From Thermoplasmata archaeon (GTDB taxonomy: Archaea > Thermoplasmatota > Thermoplasmata > Thermoplasmatales > GCA-001856825), in contig JAJZYX010000007.1 in assembly GCA_021797855.1 (NCBI GenBank), positions 1 through 49,557 of the forward strand: a DNA stretch of 49,557 nt, given 5' to 3'. The notes under the pieces were generated by a model. The model was not told the DNA's origin and did not search any database. It saw only the letters and a program-made list of their open reading frames with translations. Both the position numbers and the translations under genes were made by a program. Shown piece after piece: positions 33,161 to 41,204 of the stretch (within the stretch, counting starts at the first letter, position 1; every line of letters begins with the position of its first letter).

Positions 33161-34033
33161 ATGGCCGGAACATTAAAATTTGCGGGTTCTTCTGCAGATT
33201 TTTTATCGGCAAAATTTGTGATATTTGGGGTACCGTTCGACTCAACAACGTCTTTTAGATCAGGGCAGAGGTTTGCTCCAAATCGCATAAGGGAAGCCTC
33301 TGCAACTCTTGAGAGATTTATTTATGGTAACAATGTAAACATTAAAGAAGCAAAGGTTCACGATATCGGAGACCTTGGGTCCACAGTACTTCCTAAAGTA
33401 ATGGTAGATAACGTTTCTGAAATGGTGAACAAGATAATTACAGAGAACAAATTCCCAATAATGCTTGGTGGTGAGCATTCAGTAACTATTGGGGTTGGTG
33501 ACGCAATTAAGAAGAAAGATGTAGCCGTACTGTTTCTGGATGCCCATCCGGATTTCAGGGATAAATTGCTTGACCAGAAGTTAAGTCATGGCTCAGTTGC
33601 TAAGAGGATGGTAGAGAAAATTGGGATAGAAAGAGCAGGTGCTATCGGAATTAGATCGGTTTCCTTCGAGGAAGACAGTGATCCTTTGTTTAAGAAATAT
33701 GCGTATTATACGACCGATCAAGTCAGAGAAAAAGGAGTGAGGGCGACGCTACAAGAGTTTCTCAGAAAAATAAGAAGTCGGAAAGTATATCTTTCTCTTG
33801 ATTTAGATGTAATGGACCCTGCATTTGCTCCAGGCGTTTCAACCCCTGAGCCGTTCGGGATCGATCCTTTTCAAGTCAAGGAAATAATTCATTTGATTGG
33901 GAAGAGGATGGTTGGTGCAGATATAGTGGAACTGGATCCGCCATATGATAACGGAAATACTGCAATATTAGCTGCAAGATTTGTGCAGGAAATTATCGCC
34001 TCTGTTGTTAAAGCACAGACACAGCCCGGGTAG
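33161..34033 (+). CDS. Agmatinase/arginase-family ureohydrolase
   Basis: Numbered from the alternative ATG 33143, the Mn ligands are H112 (G-G-E-H-S), the D133-A-H-P-D137 motif and D220/D222 (S-L-D-L-D-V-M-D-P). All three family signatures are intact. Enzymes of this family release urea from agmatine, arginine, guanidinobutyrate or formiminoglutamate. Agmatine is favoured by nearby aminotransferase and aldehyde dehydrogenase genes but the substrate is not fixed by sequence. The TATA box supports ATG 33161 (290 residues). Confidence 0.9.
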   Translation: MAGTLKFAGSSADFLSAKFVIFGVPFDSTTSFRSGQRFAPNRIREASATLERFIYGNNVNIKEAKVHDIGDLGSTVLPKVMVDNVSEMVNKIITENKFPIMLGGEHSVTIGVGDAIKKKDVAVLFLDAHPDFRDKLLDQKLSHGSVAKRMVEKIGIERAGAIGIRSVSFEEDSDPLFKKYAYYTTDQVREKGVRATLQEFLRKIRSRKVYLSLDLDVMDPAFAPGVSTPEPFGIDPFQVKEIIHLIGKRMVGADIVELDPPYDNGNTAILAARFVQEIIASVVKAQTQPG

Positions 34034-34152
34034 TTTATTTCTTATCAACAGTTTCTTGTTCAGATGGTCAACAGATAAAGCAGTTACAATCAAATCAGAA
34101 GAGATTTGAAAATTAAATGCTACTCTTTTACATAAATTTGATTAAGATCGGC

Positions 34153-34295
34153 TTACCTGTTGGCGCTACTATAGAAGTTATAATCTTCCAGGGCCTTACG
34201 GACGACCTGGGGGTTCTTGTATGCTCCGTTCGCTCATGATCATCCCAGCGGCAAATTCCAATTCTTTTGCAATTAGTAGCTTTCAGAGAATTTTC
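34153..34295 (-). pseudogene. Frameshifted gene remnant
   Basis: On the minus strand one frame reads K-L-L-I-A-K-E-L-E-F-A-A-G-M-I-M-S-E-R and the next continues G-A-Y-K-N-P-Q-V-V-R-K-A-L-E-D-Y-N-F-Y before TAA at 34153. The join near 34230 needs one frameshift, and the piece has no head. It looks like a decayed enzyme C-terminus. I cannot assign a family. Confidence 0.3.
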
Positions 34296-34304
34296 CATTC
34301 GCCT

Positions 34305-35450
34305 CTAAATAGAATCTTTGTCTACCTTATTTTGATCTGCAAATACCGGAGGGTCCTTTCGGTATGAATAGATCATTCTGTTGTTCTCTGTTATAGGTAA
34401 CTTAGAAAAGAGCATATTCTTCGACCGAACATTTTGCTTATCTATGAATTTAGCTAGCTCGTGGTCCCTAAGTATGTCAGAAATTTTGTTAATCGGGGCA
34501 GCAGGTATCGATTTCCTTCTGAATAGTGTTAACCACTCTTTCGTGCGTTTTCCCTTCATTATTTTTGCTAGTAAAGGAATTAGTGTTTTTCTGTTCATTA
34601 CTCTTTCTTCGTTAGACCTGAATCTTTTGTCTATCAAAAGACCGTCCCTATGAATCGCCCTGCAGAATTTTTCCCAGTGGTTGTTATTTGCTATTGCAAT
34701 TATGATTTTCCCGTCCTTCGTATCAAAGGCCTGGTATGGCACTATTCCCGGATGTGCAATTCCCAGGGGGACAGGATCTTTACCTGTTGCTGCGAATGAC
34801 CCCAAGAGATAAGGCATAGAATAGATTGCGCTCCCAATGAGAGGGATATCAAGTCTAAAACTCCTCTTTCTTTTTAAGGTTGAATTGTAAAATAGGTACG
34901 AAAGGATCGCAGTAGCGCATGAGTACCCTGCATAAATGTCTACAGTGGAATTTCCAACCCTAGCTAGAGTGTCTTCATCTTTCCCCGTGACACTTAATAG
35001 GCCAGATTCGCCTTGCATGAGGATGTCGTATCCTGGAAGATTTGACCTCCTGCTTTTTCTTCCATATGTTGAAATGGTGACATACAAAATTCTTTCGTTT
35101 GCTCCCTTTATTTCCTTAAATGTAACTCCAAGTTTCTTTTCAACGCGAGGTAGGAAATTATGAACAAAAACATCAGACTTCTTGACCAGAGACAGTAGCT
35201 TCTCTCTCGCATTCTTTTCTGTAAGATCCAGGAATACTGATTCTTTATTTCTATTAACGGATAGGAAGTAAGAACTTTCGTTTCCTATCATCGGCTGATA
35301 TTTTCTAGTTTCGTCACCGCTCCAAGGATCTTCTATCTTGATCACCCGGGCTCCCAAATCTGAAAGCAGCATAGTACAAAATGGGCCAGCCAAGACTCTG
35401 GATGCGTCTAAAACTGTAATTCCGGAGAGTGGCAGTCTAGACGTGTTCAT
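34305..35450 (-). CDS. CaiB/BaiF-type (class III) CoA-transferase family protein
   Basis: The 381-residue protein opens with L-S-G-I-T-V-L-D-A-S-R-V-L-A-G-P, has A-R-V-I-K-I-E-D, and the catalytic aspartate in N-L-P-G-Y-D followed by Q-G-E-S-G-L-L-S-V-T-G. These are the family's signatures. It is slightly shorter than most members (about 400). The enzymes move CoA between carboxylic acids. The substrate is unknown. The start has a good GGAGGA site; a 21-codon frame ends inside its ATG (ATGA). Confidence 0.9.
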   Translation of the reverse strand: MNTSRLPLSGITVLDASRVLAGPFCTMLLSDLGARVIKIEDPWSGDETRKYQPMIGNESSYFLSVNRNKESVFLDLTEKNAREKLLSLVKKSDVFVHNFLPRVEKKLGVTFKEIKGANERILYVTISTYGRKSRRSNLPGYDILMQGESGLLSVTGKDEDTLARVGNSTVDIYAGYSCATAILSYLFYNSTLKRKRSFRLDIPLIGSAIYSMPYLLGSFAATGKDPVPLGIAHPGIVPYQAFDTKDGKIIIAIANNNHWEKFCRAIHRDGLLIDKRFRSNEERVMNRKTLIPLLAKIMKGKRTKEWLTLFRRKSIPAAPINKISDILRDHELAKFIDKQNVRSKNMLFSKLPITENNRMIYSYRKDPPVFADQNKVDKDSI

Positions 35451-35512
35451 TCCTCCTTATGAATGACCGCTGGATATCCGTAAGTGCTCATCCTCTTATT
35501 TGTCATGACCAT
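35447..35512 (-). other. Short frame translationally coupled to the CoA-transferase gene
   Basis: A 21-codon frame from ATG 35512 ends at TGA 35447-35449, overlapping the CoA-transferase ATG. The open stretch extends further up to about 35551 without another ATG, so it may be the tail of a lost upstream gene or a leader frame. Confidence 0.2.
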
Positions 35513-36129
35513 ACGAACAACGATACATTTCTCGAATTTGACATTTACTTCTCATATTCCCGCTGAGGCATGATCTGAATCTTAATGTTATGTTTGCTAT
35601 GATGAATACAGATAGGGCACAGCATTCAGGTGAATTATGATGATGCGGCTTGACGACCATACCTCAGGTATGGGCAGCATCAATATAAGATTGTGAATTG
35701 CTAAATCCAATATTTGTATTAATTTTTCATCACTATCTTGAAACGACTGTAAACATCAAGAGGAAGATGTATAGCAGACTGTTGGCGTAGCTTCACACTC
35801 ATAGAAGATAACAATTATTTAAAAGACTATACGAATAATCAAATTACAAATTTTCGCGGGTACTGTAAAATACGCCTTGCAAAATAATTCTTGTCAACGG
35901 TCTAATCAAAACTTCAAGTTACCCAATGTCTGAGATTTTGAATTGCACATATTTACTGAAAAGATTTTAGAATTTTTATCAGGATTCTTTCAAATATGAC
36001 GTTGCATGGTGAACCAACAGAATAGCCGTTGACATTTACTGCTGATACCCTTTCTTCCCTGAAGAATCAAGGCTTTCTTGTTCATACATCCGGAGAGAGC
36101 ATGCTTTGGTTCAGATTCTGATTTTGCAT
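35451..36129. other. Long A+T-rich gap with a perfect palindrome
   Basis: No convincing gene. It contains the interrupted palindrome CCATACCT-C-AGGTATGG at 35657-35673, a TATA-like ATTATTTAAAAG near 35815, and a segment near 35780 sharing CTGTTGGCG with the remnant at 34159. The first ~60 bases hold the short coupled frame above. Confidence 0.5.
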
Positions 36130-37617
36130 CTAAGGTCGGTCACCATAAATCTGATAGTACCAGCCTTTCCTTACTTGACCGGTAAGGTCAACGTACACGT
36201 GCTTGAGAGTAGTAAATTCTTCAAGCGAATATCTGGACGTGGATGCACCATATCCAGATTTTTTCATAGGAGACCAAGGCATTTCTGAGGGTATCGGAGC
36301 GTGGTCGTTCACCCAAACAGTTCCGAATCTTAGATCCCTCGCGGCCATCATCGCCAGTCTAACATTCTTCGTCCAGACGGACGACCCCAGCCCGTATGTA
36401 ACGTCATTTGCCTTTTCTATAACCTCTTCGTAGGTACTAAACTTTAAAATGACCGGGACTGGTCCAAATATCTCTTCTTGAACGATCCTGGCCTTATTGT
36501 TCTCTGTTGAAATAAGAATAGGTTTTATGAAAAAGCCAGAGTTGAACTCCTTGTTCTCACCCTCATATAGCACCTCGCCCTCTTTTTTTCCGATTTCAAC
36601 ATACTGCTTAACCCTTGTCAGCTGATCTCTGGATATTAGCGGCCCAAGATCGGTTTTTGGGTCTGTTGGGTTTCCCACCCTAATCTTCTTTATCTTTTCA
36701 ATGAGAAGATTCTTGAATCTTTCAAAAATCCCTCCTTGCACATAAATCCTAGTAGCCGCGGAGCAATCCTGACCGTTATTTATGAATGCTCCTATGATTG
36801 CCCCTTCGGTTGCAGCTTCAATATCTGCATCATCAAAGACGATAAATGGTGCCTTTCCACCTAGTTCCAGGGAAAGTCTCTTCACCGATTCAGAAGCAAC
36901 TTTCGATATCTTCTTACCCACCTCATTCGATCCCGTGAATGCGACCATATCAACCTTGTCGCTCTTCGCAAGTTCTTCCCCCACCACCGACCCGGATCCA
37001 GTAACTACATTGAATACCCCTTTAGGAAGACCAACCTTTCTTATCGCTTCTGCAAGCTCCAGTGTTGATAGAGGAGTATAGGAAGCTGGTTTTACAACAA
37101 CGGTGTTTCCTGATGCAAGTGCTGGTATCGCCCTCCAGCCGACCATCATCAACGGGTAATTCCAGGGAGTAATAGCAGCTACAACACCAACGGGCTCTCT
37201 TCTAATCATACTTGTTCCATCAGGTACATACTCCTTTGTGGCAACTCCGTCTAATACTCTTGATGCACCCGCAAAGAACTTCAGATTATCGAGCGTGTAA
37301 GCTACATCGTAATCGACTACTTGTTTCACGGGTTTCCCGGTATTTTGTAACTCAATCTCCCCATATTTTAGCAAACTCTCTTCAAGTATCTTAGCAAGCT
37401 TTAATATGAATTCTGCTCTAGATGCTGGTGGAAGTTTTGGCCATTCTCCGACATCAAACGCTGTTCTGGCCGCATCTATGGCTGCCCGCGCATCTTCTTT
37501 GGTACCCTTTTGAATTGTTGCAATAGTTTCTTCAGTAGCTGGATTTATAACCTTATCTTCCTCCTCCTTGTAAGATTTTACCCATTCATTGTTGATAAAA
37601 AGGTTATAATTTTTCAT
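36130..37617 (-). CDS. NAD(P)-dependent aldehyde dehydrogenase (aminobutyraldehyde/betaine aldehyde type)
   Basis: The 495-residue protein has the full ALDH set: oxyanion Asn153 (P-W-N-Y-P), general base Glu251 (L-E-L-G-G-K), catalytic Cys285 (N-G-Q-D-C-S), and E-E-I-F-G-P. Its length and N-G-Q-D-C-S context are like 4-aminobutyraldehyde and betaine aldehyde dehydrogenases. With an agmatinase-type enzyme and an aminotransferase close by it could oxidise 4-aminobutanal. A TATA-like element lies about 30 bases before the ATG at 37617. Confidence 0.9.
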   Translation of the reverse strand: MKNYNLFINNEWVKSYKEEEDKVINPATEETIATIQKGTKEDARAAIDAARTAFDVGEWPKLPPASRAEFILKLAKILEESLLKYGEIELQNTGKPVKQVVDYDVAYTLDNLKFFAGASRVLDGVATKEYVPDGTSMIRREPVGVVAAITPWNYPLMMVGWRAIPALASGNTVVVKPASYTPLSTLELAEAIRKVGLPKGVFNVVTGSGSVVGEELAKSDKVDMVAFTGSNEVGKKISKVASESVKRLSLELGGKAPFIVFDDADIEAATEGAIIGAFINNGQDCSAATRIYVQGGIFERFKNLLIEKIKKIRVGNPTDPKTDLGPLISRDQLTRVKQYVEIGKKEGEVLYEGENKEFNSGFFIKPILISTENNKARIVQEEIFGPVPVILKFSTYEEVIEKANDVTYGLGSSVWTKNVRLAMMAARDLRFGTVWVNDHAPIPSEMPWSPMKKSGYGASTSRYSLEEFTTLKHVYVDLTGQVRKGWYYQIYGDRP

Positions 37618-38279
37618 GATATTCGATACAATAACACCTTTGGAGAATAAAAAGCCTTCACTATTTCATATGCAGCCTTTTAGCGGAAAAAATATTTCAC
37701 AGTATCTTGTAATTAGAAGAATAATTTTCTTTTACTGCTAAATATTCTTGTACTCACCTACCGAGGGTAACGTATCTTTGCAGACTTGAGGAAATCTGAA
37801 AACCTTTTTTGCGCGGGAGGATGAAGGAAGGCATCGTTTGGCTTTTAAGCGTAAAAGATGATGCCTGCGTAGAAATCCAAGAATATGCGTTTTTACCTAT
37901 TAACAGCGATGGACTATTGTTACTATTAGGACTTACGGTATGTTATCGATGCTCTGCAGTCCTGCGTTTTCTCGTAGTCTTTTTCCTTTCATGGTCATGA
38001 GCAGAACTGCAGCCGCTTAATCTAAGGGGAAATGGAACTAGAGAAGATGAAGCCTGTCATATTATGAAATAATGTTGTATTATCTGAGATGATAATGCCT
38101 CATGACAAGTAGAGGTAATTCAGACGCAACTATCCGTCGGGCTTCATTACTCTGGGGTAGCTCAAGAAAAATCATTGCTGACGATTAGCTGAAATGCATA
38201 AGAAGGTTATCAAGAACTAATTGGACGTAGCGAGTTTTTAATTAAAATACTTTGATTCGAAATCCTAGAACATATTTGA
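37618..38279. other. Gap with inverted repeat and a possible transposase remnant
   Basis: No intact gene; a 63-codon frame at 37809-38000 lacks any family look. An inverted repeat, CTGCAGTCCTGC at 37954-37965 and GCAGAACTGCAG at 38001-38012, has one mismatch. Downstream, 38080-38240 resembles an IS630-type transposase N-terminus. Confidence 0.5.
38080..38240 (+). pseudogene. Possible IS630-family transposase N-terminal remnant
   Basis: Joining frames across stops, the plus strand reads S-D-A-T-I-R-R-A-S-L-L-W, then S-S-R-K-I-I-A-D, then a helix ending K-K-V-I-K-N and W-x-x-R-V-F. This follows the helix-turn-helix start of IS630-type transposases. Several stops and one or two shifts show it is dead. 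No transposase C-terminal DDE part follows. Confidence 0.33.
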
Positions 38280-38792
38280 TTAGAATTTCTCTCTCTTAGA
38301 TTGTTGAATTAGCTCGAGTGCTTCCTTTCTTCCTTTGAATCCTATAAACTCCATGAATTTCCCCCTCTCTAACTCTTTGTAGTGTTCAAAGAAATGCTTG
38401 AATATATTCTTTTGAAATTGAGGCACGTCCCCAATGTCCCTTATTGTTTCAGAGTTGGGATCCACTCTATCAACAGGAACTGCCACTATCTTGTCATCTG
38501 GGCCCTCCTCATCTCTCATCTCTGCGATTCCAACGGCCCTACATTTAACTATTATTCCTGGTTGAATAACTGCTGAGGAGATCAGCAGGACGTCGAGAGG
38601 ATCTCCATCTCTTGCCTCAGTCAAGAGAATCATTCCATAATTAGCTGGGTACTTCATTGGAGTAAACAAGACTCTATCCAAAATGATGCTATCTAATTCT
38701 TCGTTGTATTCATATTTGCAGTTACTTCCCATGGATATCTCAATGAGTGCATAGAATGAATTTGGGAAATCTTCTGTCTGAGCAATTCTCAC
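38280..38792 (-). CDS. ppa: Inorganic pyrophosphatase, family I
   Basis: The 170-residue soluble pyrophosphatase has the D-G-D-P-L-D metal motif and E-I-S-M-G-S-N-C-K-Y-E-Y near the start, K-Y-P-A-N-Y-G, and V-D-P-x-S-E-T-I. It hydrolyses PPi from biosynthetic reactions. The length matches archaeal hexameric enzymes. It is a housekeeping gene at the right end of the island. Confidence 0.96.
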   Translation of the reverse strand: MRIAQTEDFPNSFYALIEISMGSNCKYEYNEELDSIILDRVLFTPMKYPANYGMILLTEARDGDPLDVLLISSAVIQPGIIVKCRAVGIAEMRDEEGPDDKIVAVPVDRVDPNSETIRDIGDVPQFQKNIFKHFFEHYKELERGKFMEFIGFKGRKEALELIQQSKREKF

Positions 38793-39196
38793 ACTTTAAC
38801 TCAAGGAAATCTCGAATATATTAATTGCGAAGAACCCAACGAACTCGGCCAAATCCGTGGAGTGACAGGGTTGAATTTATAATAGTTGTGGCCACTCCAC
38901 TTGGGAGCCAAAACTTAGAAATCTATAGCAGACTGATCAATACCGGGTGAAAGTTCGTCATTGGGTGGAACTCCTTTATTAATCATTGATCAATAAGAAT
39001 GAAAATACGTTTAGATTGTCAACTCTCGGGGTGATATTCTGTTCACAGGGGTGATTAGACATATGTAGATGGATTAATTTCGCAGAAATGCGAATTTGAG
39101 GTGTATCATCGAATGTAGATTTCTATAAATTTTAGTAACTCTATCCCGAGTATAAAATGGGAGGCTTATTATAAGATTGAAAGCAATGACCGTAGG
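38793..39196. other. Gap with repeats before threonine synthase
   Basis: No gene seen. It holds an 8-base inverted repeat GTGGAGTG (38857-38864)/CACTCCAC (38893-38900) with a TATA-like TTTATAATAG between its arms, a direct repeat TGATCAATA at 38934-38942 and 38987-38995, a GAAA-loop hairpin at 39079-39094 and an A+T-rich promoter-like stretch before 39197. Confidence 0.5.
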
Positions 39197-40222
39197 ATGC
39201 TAAGGGCTGTTTGCTCATCTTGCGGGAATGAAAGGACCAAATTTACAGGGAAACCAACGTGTGACTGCGGAGGCATATTTGTTTCCAAGATTGATTTCAG
39301 GTATCGGGAAGGGGACTATAGATCAAACTTCCCTTACGTTGAGAAGGAGGTGAGTCTCGGTGAAGTAGTTACTCCCCTTGTCGAGGCAAGTGGCATCAAG
39401 TTCAAGCTAGATTATTTCCAGCCGACGTACTCCTACAAAGACAGGGGGAGTAAGGCCCTAATTTCAAGTCTTGCTTCTGTCCTTCCCAGGGGTTATGAGA
39501 TAAATGAGGACTCCTCAGGGAATGCAGGCGCCTCGATAAGCGCCTATGGAATCTCAGCTGGGTTTAATGTCAACATTTTCGTGCCTGAATCAACGAAACC
39601 AGGCAAGATAAGCCAGATAACGGCTTACGGAGCAAGCATCCACAAGGTTAGCGGAACTAGGAACATGGTCGCGAAGGAAGCTGAGAGACACCATGGTTAC
39701 TACGCCAGTCACGTACTCAACCCAGAATTCAGGGATGGGATCAGGCAGCTCAGCTATGAGATCTACCGGCAGCTGGACCATAAGATCCCGGACAGGATAT
39801 TTGTACCCGTATCAGCAGGAACCCTCTTGCTTGGTCTCATTTCCGGCCTTGAACATCTGGTAGAATCAGGTGAAGCAGATGAGGTACCGGAAATTGTGGG
39901 TGTGCAAACTGAGGCTATCTATCCTGTTTGCGCAGCCCTCAACAATTTCAGCTACGATAAGGAGAACACTATGATTTCAGTTGCAGATGCGTTGGTCTCA
40001 AAGGAGCCACCATTGCTATCCCTTATGGTTCAAGCCCTCAAAAAATACGGAAGGTGCGTAACGGTAGGTGAGAATGAAATTGTGGAGGCAAGGTCAAAAC
40101 TCGCGTTACTCGGGATGTACGTAGAGTACAGCTCAGCGACGGTTCTTGCGGCTCTAAGGAAGGGACGATTCGAAGGGGAGAACGTTTTGGTACTCACTGG
40201 TAATGGACTAAAAACTCCGTAA
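39197..40222 (+). CDS. thrC: Threonine synthase-like PLP enzyme
   Basis: The 341-residue fold-type II enzyme has an N-terminal zinc-ribbon-like region (C-S-S-C, then C-D-C-G), the PLP lysine K81 in S-Y-K-D-R-G-S, D-S-S-G-N-A-G-A-S as the phosphate-side loop, and a V-P-V-S-A-G-T-L cofactor loop. This matches archaeal threonine synthases, which turn phosphohomoserine into threonine. It is somewhat short; a threonine dehydratase or another member of the family cannot be fully excluded. Confidence 0.85.
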   Translation: MLRAVCSSCGNERTKFTGKPTCDCGGIFVSKIDFRYREGDYRSNFPYVEKEVSLGEVVTPLVEASGIKFKLDYFQPTYSYKDRGSKALISSLASVLPRGYEINEDSSGNAGASISAYGISAGFNVNIFVPESTKPGKISQITAYGASIHKVSGTRNMVAKEAERHHGYYASHVLNPEFRDGIRQLSYEIYRQLDHKIPDRIFVPVSAGTLLLGLISGLEHLVESGEADEVPEIVGVQTEAIYPVCAALNNFSYDKENTMISVADALVSKEPPLLSLMVQALKKYGRCVTVGENEIVEARSKLALLGMYVEYSSATVLAALRKGRFEGENVLVLTGNGLKTP

Positions 40223-40271
40223 ATTCCCCTTGGGAGAGTGTCAAATATTCCCGCTGACTTTAAAGACTCAC

Positions 40272-41138
40272 CTAGCGTCTTCTCTTGATACCTGCCACAC
40301 CCAACCCTCCAAGGATAACGGAGCCTCCAAAAATTGTTGTAAAGGTCATGGGCTCAGAAATCAGCACTGATGCAAATATTACAGTAACGAATGGGGTAAT
40401 GTACAGTGTAGTCCCTGCAGTGACCGGCTTCACCTTCTTGAGGCCGTCAAACCATAGTAGATATCCTACGAATGTTGCGAAAATTCCTATAAATAAGAGG
40501 GATACTATGAGGTAAAGATTTCTGATGTGGAACAATGGGATAATTCCTCCATTTACAAACGGTAATAGCATTATAAGGCCAAATATTGAAACATAACCGG
40601 TTACGTTCAGCGGATTATGTTTCCCTAGGAGGTCCTTTCCTACAATCGTAAATATGGCCCACGACAAGGCGCTCAGGAGTACCAGTATGGCGGAGAAGAA
40701 TTCTGAAGGCGGAAGGGAGGTCGGCTTGAGAAGGATTGCCATTCCAATTGTGGAAATTGTGAGCCCAGCGACGATTGCCCAGCGTAGGCTGTCCCTCTTC
40801 ATTGAAATGCCCAGAATTGCAATGAATATCGGCTCGAAGGAAACGACGAAGCTTGCGTTCCCTGCGGTCATTCCCTGCTCTCCCCAAATGAAGAGCAGTT
40901 GGTATAGCAGTACGCCAGTCAAAGCCAGGACCAGGATAGTCAGTATCTCCCTTCTGGTGTACTTTTCGCGAACTATTATAAGGAGAGGAACGAAAAGGAT
41001 CGCTGCAATAAGAAACCTAGAAAAGGCTATCTGCTGGGGATTCAGAAACGAAAGGGAGAACTTCATTAGGACGTAAGTGACCCCCCATATTATTGAGGTT
41101 ATGACCAGCTCGATGTAGCCTACAGTTCCACTCTTCAT
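40272..41138 (-). CDS. EamA/DMT-family transporter
   Basis: The 288-residue protein has ten hydrophobic helices in two EamA halves, with S-I-I-W-G-V-T-Y-V in helix 1 and L-L-S-A-L-S-W-A-I-F opening the second half. Such transporters export amino acids or metabolites; the substrate is unknown. It ends about 50 bases from threonine synthase, convergent, and is divergent from the next gene. Confidence 0.9.
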   Translation of the reverse strand: MKSGTVGYIELVITSIIWGVTYVLMKFSLSFLNPQQIAFSRFLIAAILFVPLLIIVREKYTRREILTILVLALTGVLLYQLLFIWGEQGMTAGNASFVVSFEPIFIAILGISMKRDSLRWAIVAGLTISTIGMAILLKPTSLPPSEFFSAILVLLSALSWAIFTIVGKDLLGKHNPLNVTGYVSIFGLIMLLPFVNGGIIPLFHIRNLYLIVSLLFIGIFATFVGYLLWFDGLKKVKPVTAGTTLYITPFVTVIFASVLISEPMTFTTIFGGSVILGGLGVAGIKRRR

Positions 41139-41173
41139 CTTATCTTCTATTCCATTTGCGGTAAGGCTGGTAA

Positions 41174-41183
41174 ATTAATAAAT
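41174..41183 (+). promoter_or_regulatory. TATA box of the COG4280-like membrane gene
   Basis: ATTAATAAAT-like sequence about 22-31 bases before ATG 41205, giving a leaderless transcript. Confidence 0.5.
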
Positions 41184-41204
41184 ATTGTCAGTTGATGCCG
41201 ATTA

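Noticed and set aside
27880-34030. Copy of the tRNA-Arg 3' end as an attachment site near 34020
   Set aside because: The local similarity (GCCCGGGTAGTTT) is too short and spans the stop of the agmatinase-family gene.
34153-35800. CTGTTGGCG shared by 34159 and 35780 as an element end repeat
   Set aside because: Only nine bases plus a short AGAAG match; too little to call a repeat.
37809-38000. 63-codon plus-strand frame
   Set aside because: No Shine-Dalgarno, no family resemblance, and it lies among repeats and remnants.
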